Positions 27,567 to 37,192 of a stretch of 64,000 nt of DNA are shown in pieces. The stretch is from Methylotenera oryzisoli. GTDB lineage: Bacteria > Pseudomonadota > Gammaproteobacteria > Burkholderiales > Methylophilaceae. The stretch covers positions 62,001-126,000 of the forward strand of contig NZ_PQVH01000013.1 of the NCBI RefSeq assembly GCF_004661485.1, in the 5' to 3' direction. The notes under the pieces are model-generated. The model saw only the letters and a program-made list of their open reading frames with translations, was not told the origin of the DNA and searched no databases. The position numbers and the translations under genes were made by a program. Position 1 is the first letter of the stretch; every line of letters starts with the position of its first letter.

Positions 27567-27653
27567 TTGCGCCACTCGATATAGTTATTAGTCACTTTTT
27601 AAGTAGTATCGAAAACAGTTTTTTAACCAGTTAAACTCATAAGGAAATTTAAA

Positions 27654-27878
27654 ATGACACGTTCTGTTTTGTTAGCTGCATTGTTAGCTCTTGCTGTTAC
27701 TGCTTGTGGTGAAAAAGCTGCTGAAGCTCCTGCTGTTGAAGCTCCTGCTGTTGAAGCACCAGCTGCTGAAGCTGCTCCTGCTGAAGCACCAGCTGCTGAA
27801 GCTGCTCCTGCTGCTGAAGCACCAGCTGCTGAAACTGCACCAGCTGCTGAAGCTGCTCCTGCTGAAGCTGCAAAATAA
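27654..27878 (+). CDS. Small Ala/Pro/Glu-repeat lipoprotein
   Basis: The 74-residue protein has a lipoprotein signal peptide MTRSVLLAALLALAVTAC with a lipobox at Cys18. From residue 22 to 72 it is a chain of EAPA(V/A), EAAPA and EAPAAEA units with no folded domain in sight. The DNA is made of near-perfect repeats of gctgaagctgctcctgctgaa-like units, and this also keeps a second frame open (a leucine-rich shadow). It is probably a membrane-anchored flexible periplasmic spacer; function unknown. AAGGA precedes the ATG, and a strong terminator follows. Confidence 0.8.
   Translation: MTRSVLLAALLALAVTACGEKAAEAPAVEAPAVEAPAAEAAPAEAPAAEAAPAAEAPAAETAPAAEAAPAEAAK
27723..27871 (+). repeat. Low-complexity tandem repeat inside the mini-lipoprotein gene
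   Basis: About 150 bases consist of alternating GCTGAAGCACCAGCT and GCTGAAGCTGCTCCT units encoding the EAPAAEAAPA chain. The units are in multiples of three, so length changes would keep the frame. Confidence 0.75.
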
Positions 27879-27902
27879 TTTATTGTTTAATCAATAGTTA
27901 TT

Positions 27903-27930
27903 AAAAAAGCCGACGCAAGTCGGCTTTTTT
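27903..27930 (+). terminator. Rho-independent terminator after the mini-lipoprotein gene
   Basis: AAAAAAGCCGAC-GCAA-GTCGGCTTTTTT: a 12 bp perfect stem, stable GCAA tetraloop and six T. It also works in reverse for the convergent gene at 27984. Confidence 0.92.
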
Positions 27931-27983
27931 ACGTCTGAGCACTGAACCTCAGCAATTAGCATCAGCTTTATTCACCAGGCAAA

Positions 27984-28757
27984 CTAGCTAATTTGACGCC
28001 AGTCAAATCCCAAGGCCTGATCAGCAACACCAATCCAATCCAGCGCACAGTCAGCAACCCCTGCTAACGCAGATTTCGCAAGCAACGGCGTATTATTTTT
28101 TGCGCTTAGGTGCGCAGCTAGCAGATGCTGCAATTTGGAACGATCTAACTTCGCGAGCAAATCAGCTGAGGCTGAGTTCTCCAAATGCCCCCATTCACCC
28201 CCTACCCGCTTTTTTAAAGAGGCGGCATATGGTCCATTGCGTAGCATAGCGCTATCGTGATTACATTCCAGCACCAGCGCATCACAACCGCTCAACTGCT
28301 GCTCAATATGCAAGGTAGTACGCCCAACGTCTGTCAGCACCCCTAGGCGATGCTGACCATCACCAAATACACACTGCACTGGCTCACGCGCATCATGCGG
28401 GACAGGGTATGGGCACACTTCAATATCAGCCACGTTAAATGGCGTGTGACTATCAATCACATTAAGTTGCAGGTCGTGCTGATTCGGAAAATATCGCTCG
28501 GCCATTTTGAGTGTGCCATAGGTGAGCCAAACGGGGATGTGATGCTTAGCCGCAAACTTAAAAGCGCCGCCAGCGTGATCGTCATGCTCGTGCGTAATGA
28601 CAATGCCGGCCAGATCTTCAGGCTTTAAATTCAAACGTGCCAGTCTACTGGTGGTTTCCTTAATGCTAAAGCCACAGTCCAGCATCAAGCGCGTGTTATT
28701 GACCTCAACCACTAGCGCATTGCCAGCGCTGCCACTTCCGAGCGAAGCAAAGCGCAT
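27984..28757 (-). CDS. Metallo-beta-lactamase-fold hydrolase (YycJ/WalJ-like)
   Basis: The 257-residue protein begins with SLGSGSAGNALVVEVNNTRLMLDCG, carries the metal motif THEHDDHAGG (near 54-63), and has later ligands VPHDARE, LVLECNHD and AAHLSAKNNTP. This is the YycJ/WalJ group of MBL-fold proteins, some of which are 5'-3' exonucleases. The substrate is not proven for this group in Proteobacteria. It is cytoplasmic, with no signal. It lies downstream of the bamC terminator. Confidence 0.87.
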   Translation of the reverse strand: MRFASLGSGSAGNALVVEVNNTRLMLDCGFSIKETTSRLARLNLKPEDLAGIVITHEHDDHAGGAFKFAAKHHIPVWLTYGTLKMAERYFPNQHDLQLNVIDSHTPFNVADIEVCPYPVPHDAREPVQCVFGDGQHRLGVLTDVGRTTLHIEQQLSGCDALVLECNHDSAMLRNGPYAASLKKRVGGEWGHLENSASADLLAKLDRSKLQHLLAAHLSAKNNTPLLAKSALAGVADCALDWIGVADQALGFDWRQIS

Positions 28758-28916
28758 CTTTGATCTCTCTTCTATAAACTGACAATAAACAAAGGTAAGT
28801 TAGCCAAGCTATTAAGAAAGTAAAAGCCTGAGAACATATAAATCCAAGAACTACAAATCATGGCAAATAGCGGTAGCCCTATTCTTACCCTAAAACTTGC
28901 CGCATCACCAACAAAA

Positions 28917-28938
28917 AAGGCGGCCAATAAGCCGCCTT
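28917..28938 (-). terminator. Terminator after dapA-bamC
   Basis: AAGGCGGC / GCCGCCTT with a 6-base loop, followed on the minus strand by TTTTTTGTTGG, starting 9 bases after the bamC stop. Confidence 0.85.
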
Positions 28939-28946
28939 ATATTTAG

Positions 28947-30242
28947 TTAGCGTAACTGCTCATACATCAGGGCAATAATTCTATTTGCCGTTGTGGTACG
29001 CACGCGTGCACCTTCGGTATCAACCACGGTCACCACTGCACCGTTATCACCGTCACTCACTTTGATGCGGTATTGACGATCGCGATTCGCCTTTTGTTTG
29101 TCGTCACTACCCCAGAACTTTAAGCTATCTACGATGCTTTTATCTTCTTTTTTAGCGACTGACTCAGGCTTTTTCTCTTCGTCATCACCCCAGAATTTAA
29201 TGCTCTCGATCAAGCCTTTCTTTTTCTTAGGTGCATCATCAATATCTACATCAGCATAGCGCACAAAGAAAAGGCCATTAGAGCGATCTCTGTCTTCGAT
29301 TACAAAGCCAACGCGGTCTAGAGCCAACCCTACACGACGCCATGCACGGTCAAACTGGTCAGTCAGCAACAATCTAGCACTACCGTCAGCCTCCTTCACC
29401 ACCTCGGCATGTTTAGCAGCTGTTGCATCAGCAAGAATCGTTTGCGATTTTTTCTCTTCTACCCCTAACTTCACCATCAAGCGGCGCAATAGCTCAGCAT
29501 CAAGCTCCGCATCGAACGCATCACCTCTAGGGTTAGTTGCCGCTTCGGCTTTGTAACCGGTTTCAATTTCACCCAATTGGGTTCTAATGCGGGTTTTACC
29601 GTCGTCTGGCGCACCAACCACTGAACGGTGCGTCATATAAATCTCAGTTGTGCCAGTATCGTTACCATGCTCCAAACGTGTACGGAATTTTCTCTTATCA
29701 GCAAACCCAGATAATTTATCCAGCCATTTGTCAAACTTATCTAAAGCGTTGCCTGATTCATCTTTTTTCAGTGCTTCAGCATCAATCCACTCTGTTTCCA
29801 TCACGCCAATCTGTGGGTTCTCTACACGTACAGCAAAGCCCATGTCGGTCCAGAAGTCACGAATCACCGGCCATATTTTGTCAGCTGGCGCATTTACCAC
29901 CAACCAGCGCTGTGTGCCTGACTTTTCCATGCGTACACCATCAGGGTTTTGCAGCACTTTCTCAACACCGACTTCTTGCCCCTCTTGCGCTTGGCTATAA
30001 CTAGAGTAACTTGCGCTACCTGGCACGGCATAGGCATCACTCACTGGACTTGCGGTTAAATCAGGCGGCACTTCCAATGGGCGTGAACGGCCTGCGCCTT
30101 TGTAATCTGATTTTGTATCAATAAAAGGAATAGAATCACAAGCACTTAAACTTGCCATTAAAAACAAAGGTAGCACTAAAGACTTTGCTTTACGCAACAC
30201 GCCTAGACGATAAACGCCTGCGTTGAAATTAACTTGTTTCAT
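28947..30242 (-). CDS. bamC: Outer membrane protein assembly factor BamC
   Basis: The 431-residue lipoprotein has a signal with lipobox SLSAC (Cys about 35) and then the unstructured conserved segment SDYKGAGRSRPLEVPPDLT that binds BamD in the family. Two helix-grip domains follow (about 100-225 and 280-430, ending in GARVRTTTANRIIALMYEQLR). A lysine/glutamate-rich insertion with two SLKFWG(S/D)D-like repeats lies between 330 and 385. It is longer than E. coli BamC (344), which is usual in betaproteobacteria. It lies 29 bases after dapA, the same arrangement as dapA-bamC in E. coli. Confidence 0.93.
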   Translation of the reverse strand: MKQVNFNAGVYRLGVLRKAKSLVLPLFLMASLSACDSIPFIDTKSDYKGAGRSRPLEVPPDLTASPVSDAYAVPGSASYSSYSQAQEGQEVGVEKVLQNPDGVRMEKSGTQRWLVVNAPADKIWPVIRDFWTDMGFAVRVENPQIGVMETEWIDAEALKKDESGNALDKFDKWLDKLSGFADKRKFRTRLEHGNDTGTTEIYMTHRSVVGAPDDGKTRIRTQLGEIETGYKAEAATNPRGDAFDAELDAELLRRLMVKLGVEEKKSQTILADATAAKHAEVVKEADGSARLLLTDQFDRAWRRVGLALDRVGFVIEDRDRSNGLFFVRYADVDIDDAPKKKKGLIESIKFWGDDEEKKPESVAKKEDKSIVDSLKFWGSDDKQKANRDRQYRIKVSDGDNGAVVTVVDTEGARVRTTTANRIIALMYEQLR

Positions 30243-30271
30243 TCAAACCTCGTGTAGAACTCTATTGTTCG

Positions 30272-31147
30272 TTATAGAATTTGTGCAGGCTCACAAGCCT
30301 TGCGCAATACTTCATGATACTGAGCTGATAAATTAACCATTGGCAATCGAATGCCAGTTTTAATCATGCCCATCTGTGCCAATACCCATTTAACCGGGAT
30401 TGGGTTCGCCTCTACAAACAACTTCTGATGTAAACCGAACAGTTTGGCATTGATTTCACGTGCGACTTTTACATCTCCAGCCAACGCAGACACACACATG
30501 TCGTGCATCAACTTAGGCGCAACGTTGGCGGTGACTGAAATCACGCCATGCCCACCTAACAACATTAAAGACAATGCGGTTGCATCATCACCACTGTAAA
30601 TAGCGAACTCTTTTGGAGCACGTAATAACAAGTCAGTTCCACGCTCAATACCACCTGTCGCATCTTTGATACCTACAATATTGGCATGGGTGGCTAAGCG
30701 CAGCACCGTGTCATTGCTGATATCACAACCCGTACGACCAGGTACGTTATACAGAATTTGTGGAATAGCTACAGCATCTGCCACAGCTTTAAAATGCTGG
30801 TACAAACCCTCTTGTGTTGGCTTGTTGTAATAAGGTGCAACCAAAAGACAAGCATCAGCGCCCAGCTCTTTTGCCTTTTGTGTCAGCACAATAGCTTCTT
30901 TGGTTGAGTTAGCGCCTGTACCCGCAATCACTGGCACGCGGCCAGCCACTTGGGCCACGGCTGTTTCAATCAGCAAACAATGCTCATCAAAATCTACAGT
31001 AGGTGACTCCCCCGTAGTGCCAACAATCACAATACCATCCGAGCCTTGATCAATATGAAAATCAATCAATGTTTTTAAAGATGGGATATCTAAACGCCCA
31101 TCTTCAAACATGGGCGAAACAATAGCAACTAAACTGCCTTGCAACAT
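30272..31147 (-). CDS. dapA: 4-hydroxy-tetrahydrodipicolinate synthase
   Basis: The 291-residue TIM-barrel protein shows [14 protein letters not shown], the catalytic tyrosine in [11 protein letters not shown] and the Schiff-base lysine in VGIKDATGG. It condenses pyruvate with aspartate semialdehyde in lysine and peptidoglycan precursor synthesis. The ATG at 31147 has AGGAAA-type purines upstream. It is first in the dapA-bamC unit. Confidence 0.97.
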   Translation of the reverse strand: MLQGSLVAIVSPMFEDGRLDIPSLKTLIDFHIDQGSDGIVIVGTTGESPTVDFDEHCLLIETAVAQVAGRVPVIAGTGANSTKEAIVLTQKAKELGADACLLVAPYYNKPTQEGLYQHFKAVADAVAIPQILYNVPGRTGCDISNDTVLRLATHANIVGIKDATGGIERGTDLLLRAPKEFAIYSGDDATALSLMLLGGHGVISVTANVAPKLMHDMCVSALAGDVKVAREINAKLFGLHQKLFVEANPIPVKWVLAQMGMIKTGIRLPMVNLSAQYHEVLRKACEPAQIL

Positions 31148-31488
31148 AGGAAATCTACCTGATTCATAATGTTATATTTTAACCTGAATGTTTCATAATT
31201 TTCTGTATTTATTACGCACAATTTCCATTTGACGATGATTTTATAGAAACATTCGCCAGCATCTTTTCAGCAGACGTCGCCAATCGTAAAGCTTATCGCA
31301 CTTGCAGCACTAAATCACATAGGTAGATTACCACTACCAGTATCAACCTGCAGCCAACTCAATGATAGTCAAAACTTATGACAGCATTTATATATCAAAC
31401 ACTTAACTCAAGTGCGTCCTTAACTGATTTACACCGTAACAAACGCTGTATAATCTAAAAAATTATCGCTGAAACCCATATTTAAAAT
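31148..31488. promoter_or_regulatory. Divergent regulatory region between dapA and rsxA
   Basis: This 341-base gap contains no supportable gene. For rsxA a perfect -10 TATAAT lies at 31449-31454 with a weak -35 (GATTTA/TTTACA at 31426-31433), giving a start about 30 bases before the rsxA ATG. No convincing riboswitch was recognised upstream of dapA; a lysine-type leader is not apparent. Confidence 0.5.
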
Positions 31489-32082
31489 ATGACTTTCGAT
31501 TTTCATCATTACATCATGATTTTGATTGGCACCGTGTTTGTAAACAACATCGTGCTAGTAAAGATTTTGGGCTTGTGCCCATTCATGGGTGTTTCTAAAA
31601 AATTAGAAGCGTCTATCGGAATGGCAGGTGCCACTGCGCTGGTGTTAAGCGTGGGCTCAATGACAAGCTGGGGCATCAATCACTACCTGCTAGAACCGAA
31701 TGGCCTGTTTTATCTGCGCACACTATCTTTCATTGTGATTATTGCTGGCGTTGTGCAGCTAACAGAAATGGTCATGGAAAAGAACTTCCCTACCCTACAC
31801 CAAGGCTTAGGCATCTTTCTACCGTTAATCACCACAAACTGCGCGGTGCTTGGCATTCCACTCCTCAATGCACAAGCAAGCCATAGCTTTTTAGAATCAC
31901 TGTTCTTTGGGCTAGGTGGCGCACTTGGTTTTTCATTGGTGCTGATCCTGTTTGCGTCCATGCGAGAACGATTAGAAGGTGCAGACGTGCCTGCTGCATT
32001 TAAAGGTTCGGCTATCGGGATGATTACCGCTGCATTAATGAGCTTGGCATTTATGGGATTTATGGGCCTAGATAAATACTAG
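31489..32082 (+). CDS. rsxA: Electron transport complex subunit RsxA (RnfA)
   Basis: The 197-residue protein has six transmembrane helices with the family pattern [20 protein letters not shown] and [12 protein letters not shown], including the half-helix cysteines that hold an iron-sulfur centre between RnfA and RnfE. It is the first gene of rsxABCDGE, encoding the membrane ferredoxin/NADH-linked complex that in E. coli keeps SoxR reduced. A preferred promoter precedes it. Confidence 0.96.
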   Translation: MTFDFHHYIMILIGTVFVNNIVLVKILGLCPFMGVSKKLEASIGMAGATALVLSVGSMTSWGINHYLLEPNGLFYLRTLSFIVIIAGVVQLTEMVMEKNFPTLHQGLGIFLPLITTNCAVLGIPLLNAQASHSFLESLFFGLGGALGFSLVLILFASMRERLEGADVPAAFKGSAIGMITAALMSLAFMGFMGLDKY

Positions 32083-32104
32083 ACTCAAAGATAAATACTA
32101 GACT
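32070..32104 (+). repeat. Short tandem duplication of the rsxA 3' end
   Basis: AGATAAATACTAGACT occurs at 32070-32085 and again at 32089-32104, so the last two codons and stop of rsxA are copied directly behind it. It does not change the protein. Confidence 0.7.
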
Positions 32105-32232
32105 TAAGCACTCAATCTTCAGCCGCTAAAAAACATTGTATTAAAAGATTTGGGTGTCGCCAAACCTCGTTAAACAACATAAAGAACTACTAAAATATTA
32201 GCCACTTTATTTAAAGATAATCAAAAAGCGAT

Positions 32233-32811
32233 ATGTTATTAACCTCCATCTACGTCATGCTTGGGCTAGCCTTAGTGCTGGGTGCCTTGTTAGGCATTGC
32301 GGCATTACTTTTTAAAGTAGAGGGCGACCCAGTGGTGGCACGTATAGATGCCATTCTGCCTCAAACACAATGCGGCCAATGTGGCTACCCCGGCTGCAAG
32401 CCATACGCTACCGCCATCGCCAATGGTGAAGCAGATATTAACCAATGCCCGCCAGGCGGTGACGCCGGTGTGCATGCGCTGGCTGATTTGCTGGGCGTCG
32501 AGTATAAACCCCTCAACGCGGAGCACGGCTTGCCTAAACCCAAGTCTGTCGCCTTCATTGATGAGGCCACTTGTATTGGCTGCACTTTATGCATACAAGC
32601 GTGCCCAGTCGATGCCATCTTAGGTGCGGCTAAACACATGCATACGATTATTGCATCAGAATGCACTGGCTGCGAGCTATGTTTGGCACCCTGCCCGGTA
32701 GACTGCATTAGCATGGTAGCGCTGGCTGAAACGCCTGATAACTGGAAGTGGAAGTATCCAGTGTTCCCCATCAAGGCATTGCCTGTAGATTCCGGCAAGG
32801 TGCCTTCATGA
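32233..32811 (+). CDS. rsxB: Electron transport complex subunit RsxB (RnfB)
   Basis: The 192-residue protein has an N-terminal membrane helix (1-25), a [4Fe-4S] domain with CGQCGYPGC (about 49-57) and a later Cys in NQCPPGG, and two ferredoxin-type motifs [16 protein letters not shown] and [16 protein letters not shown] (about 115-160). It passes electrons within the complex. Its stop overlaps the rsxC start (ATGA). Confidence 0.96.
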   Translation: MLLTSIYVMLGLALVLGALLGIAALLFKVEGDPVVARIDAILPQTQCGQCGYPGCKPYATAIANGEADINQCPPGGDAGVHALADLLGVEYKPLNAEHGLPKPKSVAFIDEATCIGCTLCIQACPVDAILGAAKHMHTIIASECTGCELCLAPCPVDCISMVALAETPDNWKWKYPVFPIKALPVDSGKVPS

Positions 32812-34745
32812 ATACCATTATTCAATTTGCCAGCAAGCTGATTAAAAACCTCGCTACCAACACTGCAAATGATATACATAAGTTTCATGGTGGCGTGCAC
32901 CCGGATGGTCACAAATATGAATCAACCACACGCCCGATTGCGCAACTCCCGATTCCACAGACGCTCACGCTACCATTACGTCAGCATGTGGGCTACATTC
33001 CTAAACTAAAAGTTAAAGTAGGCGATTACGTTTTAAAAGGGGAGATGCTTGCCGAGGCGGAAGGCACAGTATCTGCCGCCATCCATGCACCGACTTCCGG
33101 CACCATTACTGCTATTGAGGAAGCAGTGATTCCGCACCCGTCCGGCTTGCCTGACATGTGTGTGACTTTGACACCAGATGGTAAAGATCAATGGAAACCA
33201 TTAACACCGATAGACTGGAAAAACACTGCGCACAGCGAACTGATTAGCAGCTTACGTACATCGGGCATCGTGGGCTTAGGTGGTGCGACATTCCCCACAC
33301 ATATTAAGCTGCGTAAGGATAGGTCATCAGCTATCCACACCCTGATTATCAATGCAGCGGAGTGCGAGCCTTACATTACATGTGATGACATGCTCATGCG
33401 TGAACGTGCTGAGGAAATCATTCAAGGAATAGCTATTGCCCAGCATCTACTGGGTGCGGCTAAAGTCGTCATCGGTATTGAAGATAACAAGCCTGAGGCC
33501 ACTCAGGCGATGGCTGGCGCTAGCCAAAGCCTGACCAATGCAGTTGTGACAACCGTGCCGACTCTCTACCCTAGTGGCGATGCACGCCGGCTCATTCACT
33601 TATTACTTGGCGTAGAGGTGCCGCATCACAAACGCTCAACTGAAGTCGGCATTCAAGTATTTAACGTAGCAACCGTATTGGCGATTTATCGCTATTTCGC
33701 CTTTGGCGAGCCCAGTGTCAGCCGCATCGTCACTGTCACCGGCAATGTCACAACCCCACAGAACTTTGAGGTCTTGTTAGGGACACCAATCCCATTACTC
33801 ATGGCTGCTGCCGGCGGTGCAAAACCAGACACCACCCACTTTGTGATGGGCGGGCCCATGATGGGTTTTGACTTACCTACGCTCAATGTGCCCGTGACCA
33901 AAGCTGCTAATTGCATTATTGCCGCTAGCCCAGCCTTGTTTGCACCGCCGCCGCCAGCTCAGCCCTGCATACGTTGCACACGTTGCGCGGACGCGTGCCC
34001 AGTTAATTTACAGCCACAAGAGCTGTATTGGTTTGCGAAGTCTGACAATTTTGAAAAAGCACGAGATTACAACTTATTTGATTGCATCGAATGTGGTTGC
34101 TGCACTTATGTTTGCCCCAGCAATATCCCGCTCGTGCAATACTACCGCTACGCAAAAAGTGAAATTATTGCCCTCGACAAAGCCCAAGAAGCAGCAGATT
34201 TGGCACGTGAACGCAATGACTTTAGGCTAGCTCGCATTGAGCGCGAAAAACTGGAACGCGCGCAAAAACATGCAGAACGGGCAGCCAGCGCTAAAAACAA
34301 CGAAGCTAAACCAGAGCTAGCAGAAACAGAAAAAACCACTAGCAATCCAGATGCTGTTGAAGCGAAAAAAGCCGCAATTGCTGCAGCTGTAGAGCGCGCA
34401 AAAGCACTAAAGCTGGCGGCGGCCAACATTGATGCAGCCAAAACAGGCACAGACCTACCAGTACAAGCTGAATCAACTCCAGATAACACATTGCCTAATA
34501 TAGCTGAGGCAAAGCCTGATGCCACAACATCGGCAACTAATGAGGCGCAAGCCAAAGCAGACAAGCAAGCACTGATTGCCGCGGCGATTGAACGTGCCAA
34601 GGCGCAGAAGCTAGCTGCTGCGCAAACTGGCGCTACACCTAAAAATACAGAAAACCTGAGTGCCAAGGTCAAAGCTGAAATCGATGAAATCGAAGCTATA
34701 CGCACTAAAGCACAACAAATGATTAAAAGTAAAGCACCTGATTAA
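32808..34745 (+). CDS. rsxC: Electron transport complex subunit RsxC (RnfC)
   Basis: The 645-residue protein begins at ATG 32808, overlapping the rsxB stop. It has the RnfC N-terminal domain ([40 protein letters not shown]), an NADH/FMN-binding Rossmann-like region ([30 protein letters not shown]), and two [4Fe-4S] motifs [14 protein letters not shown] (near 387) and [14 protein letters not shown] (near 426). An Ala/Lys/Glu-rich tail of about 195 residues holds two IAAA(V/I)ERAKA-KLAAA repeats. Such tails are typical of gamma- and betaproteobacterial RsxC and vary in length. Confidence 0.95.
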   Translation: MNTIIQFASKLIKNLATNTANDIHKFHGGVHPDGHKYESTTRPIAQLPIPQTLTLPLRQHVGYIPKLKVKVGDYVLKGEMLAEAEGTVSAAIHAPTSGTITAIEEAVIPHPSGLPDMCVTLTPDGKDQWKPLTPIDWKNTAHSELISSLRTSGIVGLGGATFPTHIKLRKDRSSAIHTLIINAAECEPYITCDDMLMRERAEEIIQGIAIAQHLLGAAKVVIGIEDNKPEATQAMAGASQSLTNAVVTTVPTLYPSGDARRLIHLLLGVEVPHHKRSTEVGIQVFNVATVLAIYRYFAFGEPSVSRIVTVTGNVTTPQNFEVLLGTPIPLLMAAAGGAKPDTTHFVMGGPMMGFDLPTLNVPVTKAANCIIAASPALFAPPPPAQPCIRCTRCADACPVNLQPQELYWFAKSDNFEKARDYNLFDCIECGCCTYVCPSNIPLVQYYRYAKSEIIALDKAQEAADLARERNDFRLARIEREKLERAQKHAERAASAKNNEAKPELAETEKTTSNPDAVEAKKAAIAAAVERAKALKLAAANIDAAKTGTDLPVQAESTPDNTLPNIAEAKPDATTSATNEAQAKADKQALIAAAIERAKAQKLAAAQTGATPKNTENLSAKVKAEIDEIEAIRTKAQQMIKSKAPD

Positions 34746-34782
34746 TGACTATACCCACTCTATTGTTATTAGGATACGACGA

Positions 34783-35802
34783 TTGAACCGCTCACCTTAC
34801 ATCACTGATGCACCTAGCGTAAGCATGATTATGCTCAAGGTGCTGCTTGCGCTGGTACCGGGCATCATCGCTTACACTTGGGTCTATGGCGGTGGTATTT
34901 TAATTTCGCTCACGCTGGCCACAATCACCGCATTAATCACCGAAGCTGCTATTTTAAAAATTAGACAGCGTCCGATAGCGCCTAGCCTAGCAGACCTTAG
35001 TGCTGTGGTAACGGCATGGCTATTGGCACTAGCACTACCACCGCTCGCACCATGGTGGCTAGTGGTGGTAGGTACACTATTTGCGATTGCAATAGCTAAA
35101 CAACTCTACGGCGGATTAGGCTACAACCCGTTTAACCCAGCCATGGTTGGCTACGCTGTACTATTAATCTCCTTTCCGGTAATCATGACCAAATGGCCAG
35201 CGCCACTAGCACTGGCAACAACACCATTAGCATGGACTGAACAATTTAGATTAATTTTTGGCAACATACTGCCCACTGGCGTGCCACTGGATGCCGTGAC
35301 CTCGGCCACACCGCTGGACTACCTTAAAACTCAGCGCATGCTGCAGCAAGAAGTAACCACCATTTCACAAGCATCCATTTTTGGTCATTTTGGTGCAAAA
35401 GGAGGGGAGTGGGTCACTGCGGCGTATTTGCTCGGCGGCCTATATTTAGTGCAGCAACGCATTATCTCCTGGCATTTACCCACGGCATTTATCGCAGCCC
35501 TAGCGTTCATTTCCTTTATTTTTAATATCGCGCAACCTAGCCAATTTGCCGGCCCTGGCCTGCATTTAATGGCTGGTGCTACCATGCTGGGCGCGTTCTT
35601 TATTATTACCGATCCGGTCAGCGGCCCAACCACACCTAAAGGCAAACTATACTTTGCGGCAGGTGCAGGTGTACTCACTTATTTAATTCGCGTATATGGT
35701 GGCTATCCAGATGGCGTTGCATTTGCAGTATTAATCATGAATATGTGCGTGCCACTGATTGATGCGCACACCCAGCCGCGTGTATTTGGGCATAAGCGTT
35801 AA
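34783..35802 (+). CDS. rsxD: Electron transport complex subunit RsxD (RnfD)
   Basis: The 339-residue protein has about nine membrane helices (NQR2/RnfD family). The covalent-FMN attachment motif appears as DAVTSATPLD with the threonine at about residue 176. LYGGLGYNPFNPAMVGYA and ITDPVSGPTTPKGKL are family motifs. The start is TTG (34783), with AGGA at a suitable distance; no ATG fits before the conserved SPYI motif. Confidence 0.95.
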   Translation: MNRSPYITDAPSVSMIMLKVLLALVPGIIAYTWVYGGGILISLTLATITALITEAAILKIRQRPIAPSLADLSAVVTAWLLALALPPLAPWWLVVVGTLFAIAIAKQLYGGLGYNPFNPAMVGYAVLLISFPVIMTKWPAPLALATTPLAWTEQFRLIFGNILPTGVPLDAVTSATPLDYLKTQRMLQQEVTTISQASIFGHFGAKGGEWVTAAYLLGGLYLVQQRIISWHLPTAFIAALAFISFIFNIAQPSQFAGPGLHLMAGATMLGAFFIITDPVSGPTTPKGKLYFAAGAGVLTYLIRVYGGYPDGVAFAVLIMNMCVPLIDAHTQPRVFGHKR

Positions 35803-35824
35803 TTCATCATCAACAGGCTGAAGA

Positions 35825-36487
35825 ATGTCAGAAACCATTATTAAACACGCCATTAAAACAGCAGGCACGCTCACTGCATTTGCGCTAGTGGGAACGGCCA
35901 TACTTGCTTATATATTCATCATCACGCGCGCGCCAATAGAGGCAAGTGAAGCCGAGGCACGCCTGGCTCTGTTTTCGCAGATTTTGCCGCATAACACTTA
36001 CAACAATAATCTACTGAAGACAGAACTTACTATCCCGCCTAACCCCCTACTGGGGAACCGTGTTCCTAGTAAAGCCAATATTGCCAAATTAGGAGATGAA
36101 ACTGTGGGCGTCATCCTAGAGGCAATTGCACACGATGGTTACGCTGGTGACATTAAGCTATTGCTGGCCATCCGTGCAGATGGCGCTATCAGCGGCGTAC
36201 GCGTGCTCGCACACAAAGAAACACCGGGACTTGGTGATTATATAGAAATTGAACGCAATACCTGGATCACACAGTTTAGCAATGAATCTTTAACTAAAAC
36301 CGTTGCCAAAGATTGGGCGGTGGTTAAAGATGGCGGCAAGTTCGAATACATGGCAGGTGCTACAATTACACCGCGCGCGGTCGTTAAAGCAGTGGCTAAG
36401 GCATTGCAGTTTTTTAATGAAAACAAACTCTTGTTATTAGAAAACAAAACTGCAGATAAAGTAGCGCAAAGTAAGGACGCGACATGA
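35825..36487 (+). CDS. rsxG: Electron transport complex subunit RsxG (RnfG)
   Basis: The 220-residue protein has one N-terminal helix (about 13-35) and a periplasmic FMN-binding domain with the flavinylation motif AGATITPRAV (Thr180). GYAGDIKLLLAI and HKETPGLGDYI are conserved. It overlaps the rsxE start by 4 bases (ATGA). Confidence 0.95.
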   Translation: MSETIIKHAIKTAGTLTAFALVGTAILAYIFIITRAPIEASEAEARLALFSQILPHNTYNNNLLKTELTIPPNPLLGNRVPSKANIAKLGDETVGVILEAIAHDGYAGDIKLLLAIRADGAISGVRVLAHKETPGLGDYIEIERNTWITQFSNESLTKTVAKDWAVVKDGGKFEYMAGATITPRAVVKAVAKALQFFNENKLLLLENKTADKVAQSKDAT

Positions 36488-37176
36488 GCATCTATAAAGA
36501 AATTACCCTGAATGGGATCTGGAAGCAAAACCCGGGCGTAGTGCAATTATTGGGCTTGTGCCCAACGCTGGCCGTCACCACTAGTGTCGTCAACGGAGTC
36601 AGCCTTGGCTTAGCAACAGTATTGGTCATGGCGGCAGCCAATGGCACCATTTCCCCTGTGCGTAAATATGTTCCCAACGAAATTCGCGTACCTGTATTTA
36701 TTTTAGTGATTGCAGCGTTAGTCACTGTGATTGATTTATCGATCAATGCGTTTGCACACCCACTGCATAAAGTGCTGGGGATATTTATCCCATTAATTGT
36801 AGTAAATTGCATCGTATTAGCACGCGTTGAGTCATTTGCTGCCAAAAATGCGCCAATACCATCGATTCTAGACGGATTTATGATGGGGATAGGCTTAACC
36901 TTAGTATTAGGATTGTTAGGCGGGATGCGCGAACTTGTAGGTAAAGGTACCTTATTCTCAGGCCTAGACCTTGTGTTTGGCCCAGCAGCCAAACAGTTTG
37001 TACTCACGATCATCCCGGATTATCACGGGTTCTTATTGGCAGTGTTACCACCAGGGGCATTTCTAGGCCTAGGCATGTTGATTGCGGCACGTAATTGGAT
37101 GGATATTAGAAACAAAGCAAAATCAGCTGACGAGCATACAACTACATCTGCACTGCAACCAGCGCTCCACCCCTAA
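36484..37176 (+). CDS. rsxE: Electron transport complex subunit RsxE (RnfE)
   Basis: The 230-residue protein has six helices homologous to RsxA with inverted topology (GIWKQNPGVVQLLGLCPTLAVT, LIVVNCIVLARVESFA) and the paired membrane cysteines. It is the last rsx gene; nth follows 16 bases later, as in E. coli. Confidence 0.95.
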   Translation: MSIYKEITLNGIWKQNPGVVQLLGLCPTLAVTTSVVNGVSLGLATVLVMAAANGTISPVRKYVPNEIRVPVFILVIAALVTVIDLSINAFAHPLHKVLGIFIPLIVVNCIVLARVESFAAKNAPIPSILDGFMMGIGLTLVLGLLGGMRELVGKGTLFSGLDLVFGPAAKQFVLTIIPDYHGFLLAVLPPGAFLGLGMLIAARNWMDIRNKAKSADEHTTTSALQPALHP

Positions 37177-37192
37177 CCTGTCAATACAACCT

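Noticed and set aside
27691-27897. Leucine-rich frame overlapping the mini-lipoprotein gene
   Set aside because: It results from the trinucleotide-like repeat read in another frame. The lipobox frame has the signal peptide, ribosome-binding site and terminator.
31148-31488. Possible lysine riboswitch upstream of dapA
   Set aside because: The interval is AT-rich without the long paired helices of the L-box and dapA lies only about 50-100 bases from any plausible promoter.
34148-34705. Long open frame antisense to the RsxC tail
   Set aside because: The Ala/Lys-rich sense codons avoid stops on the other strand; the predicted product is low-complexity serine/alanine with no start signal.
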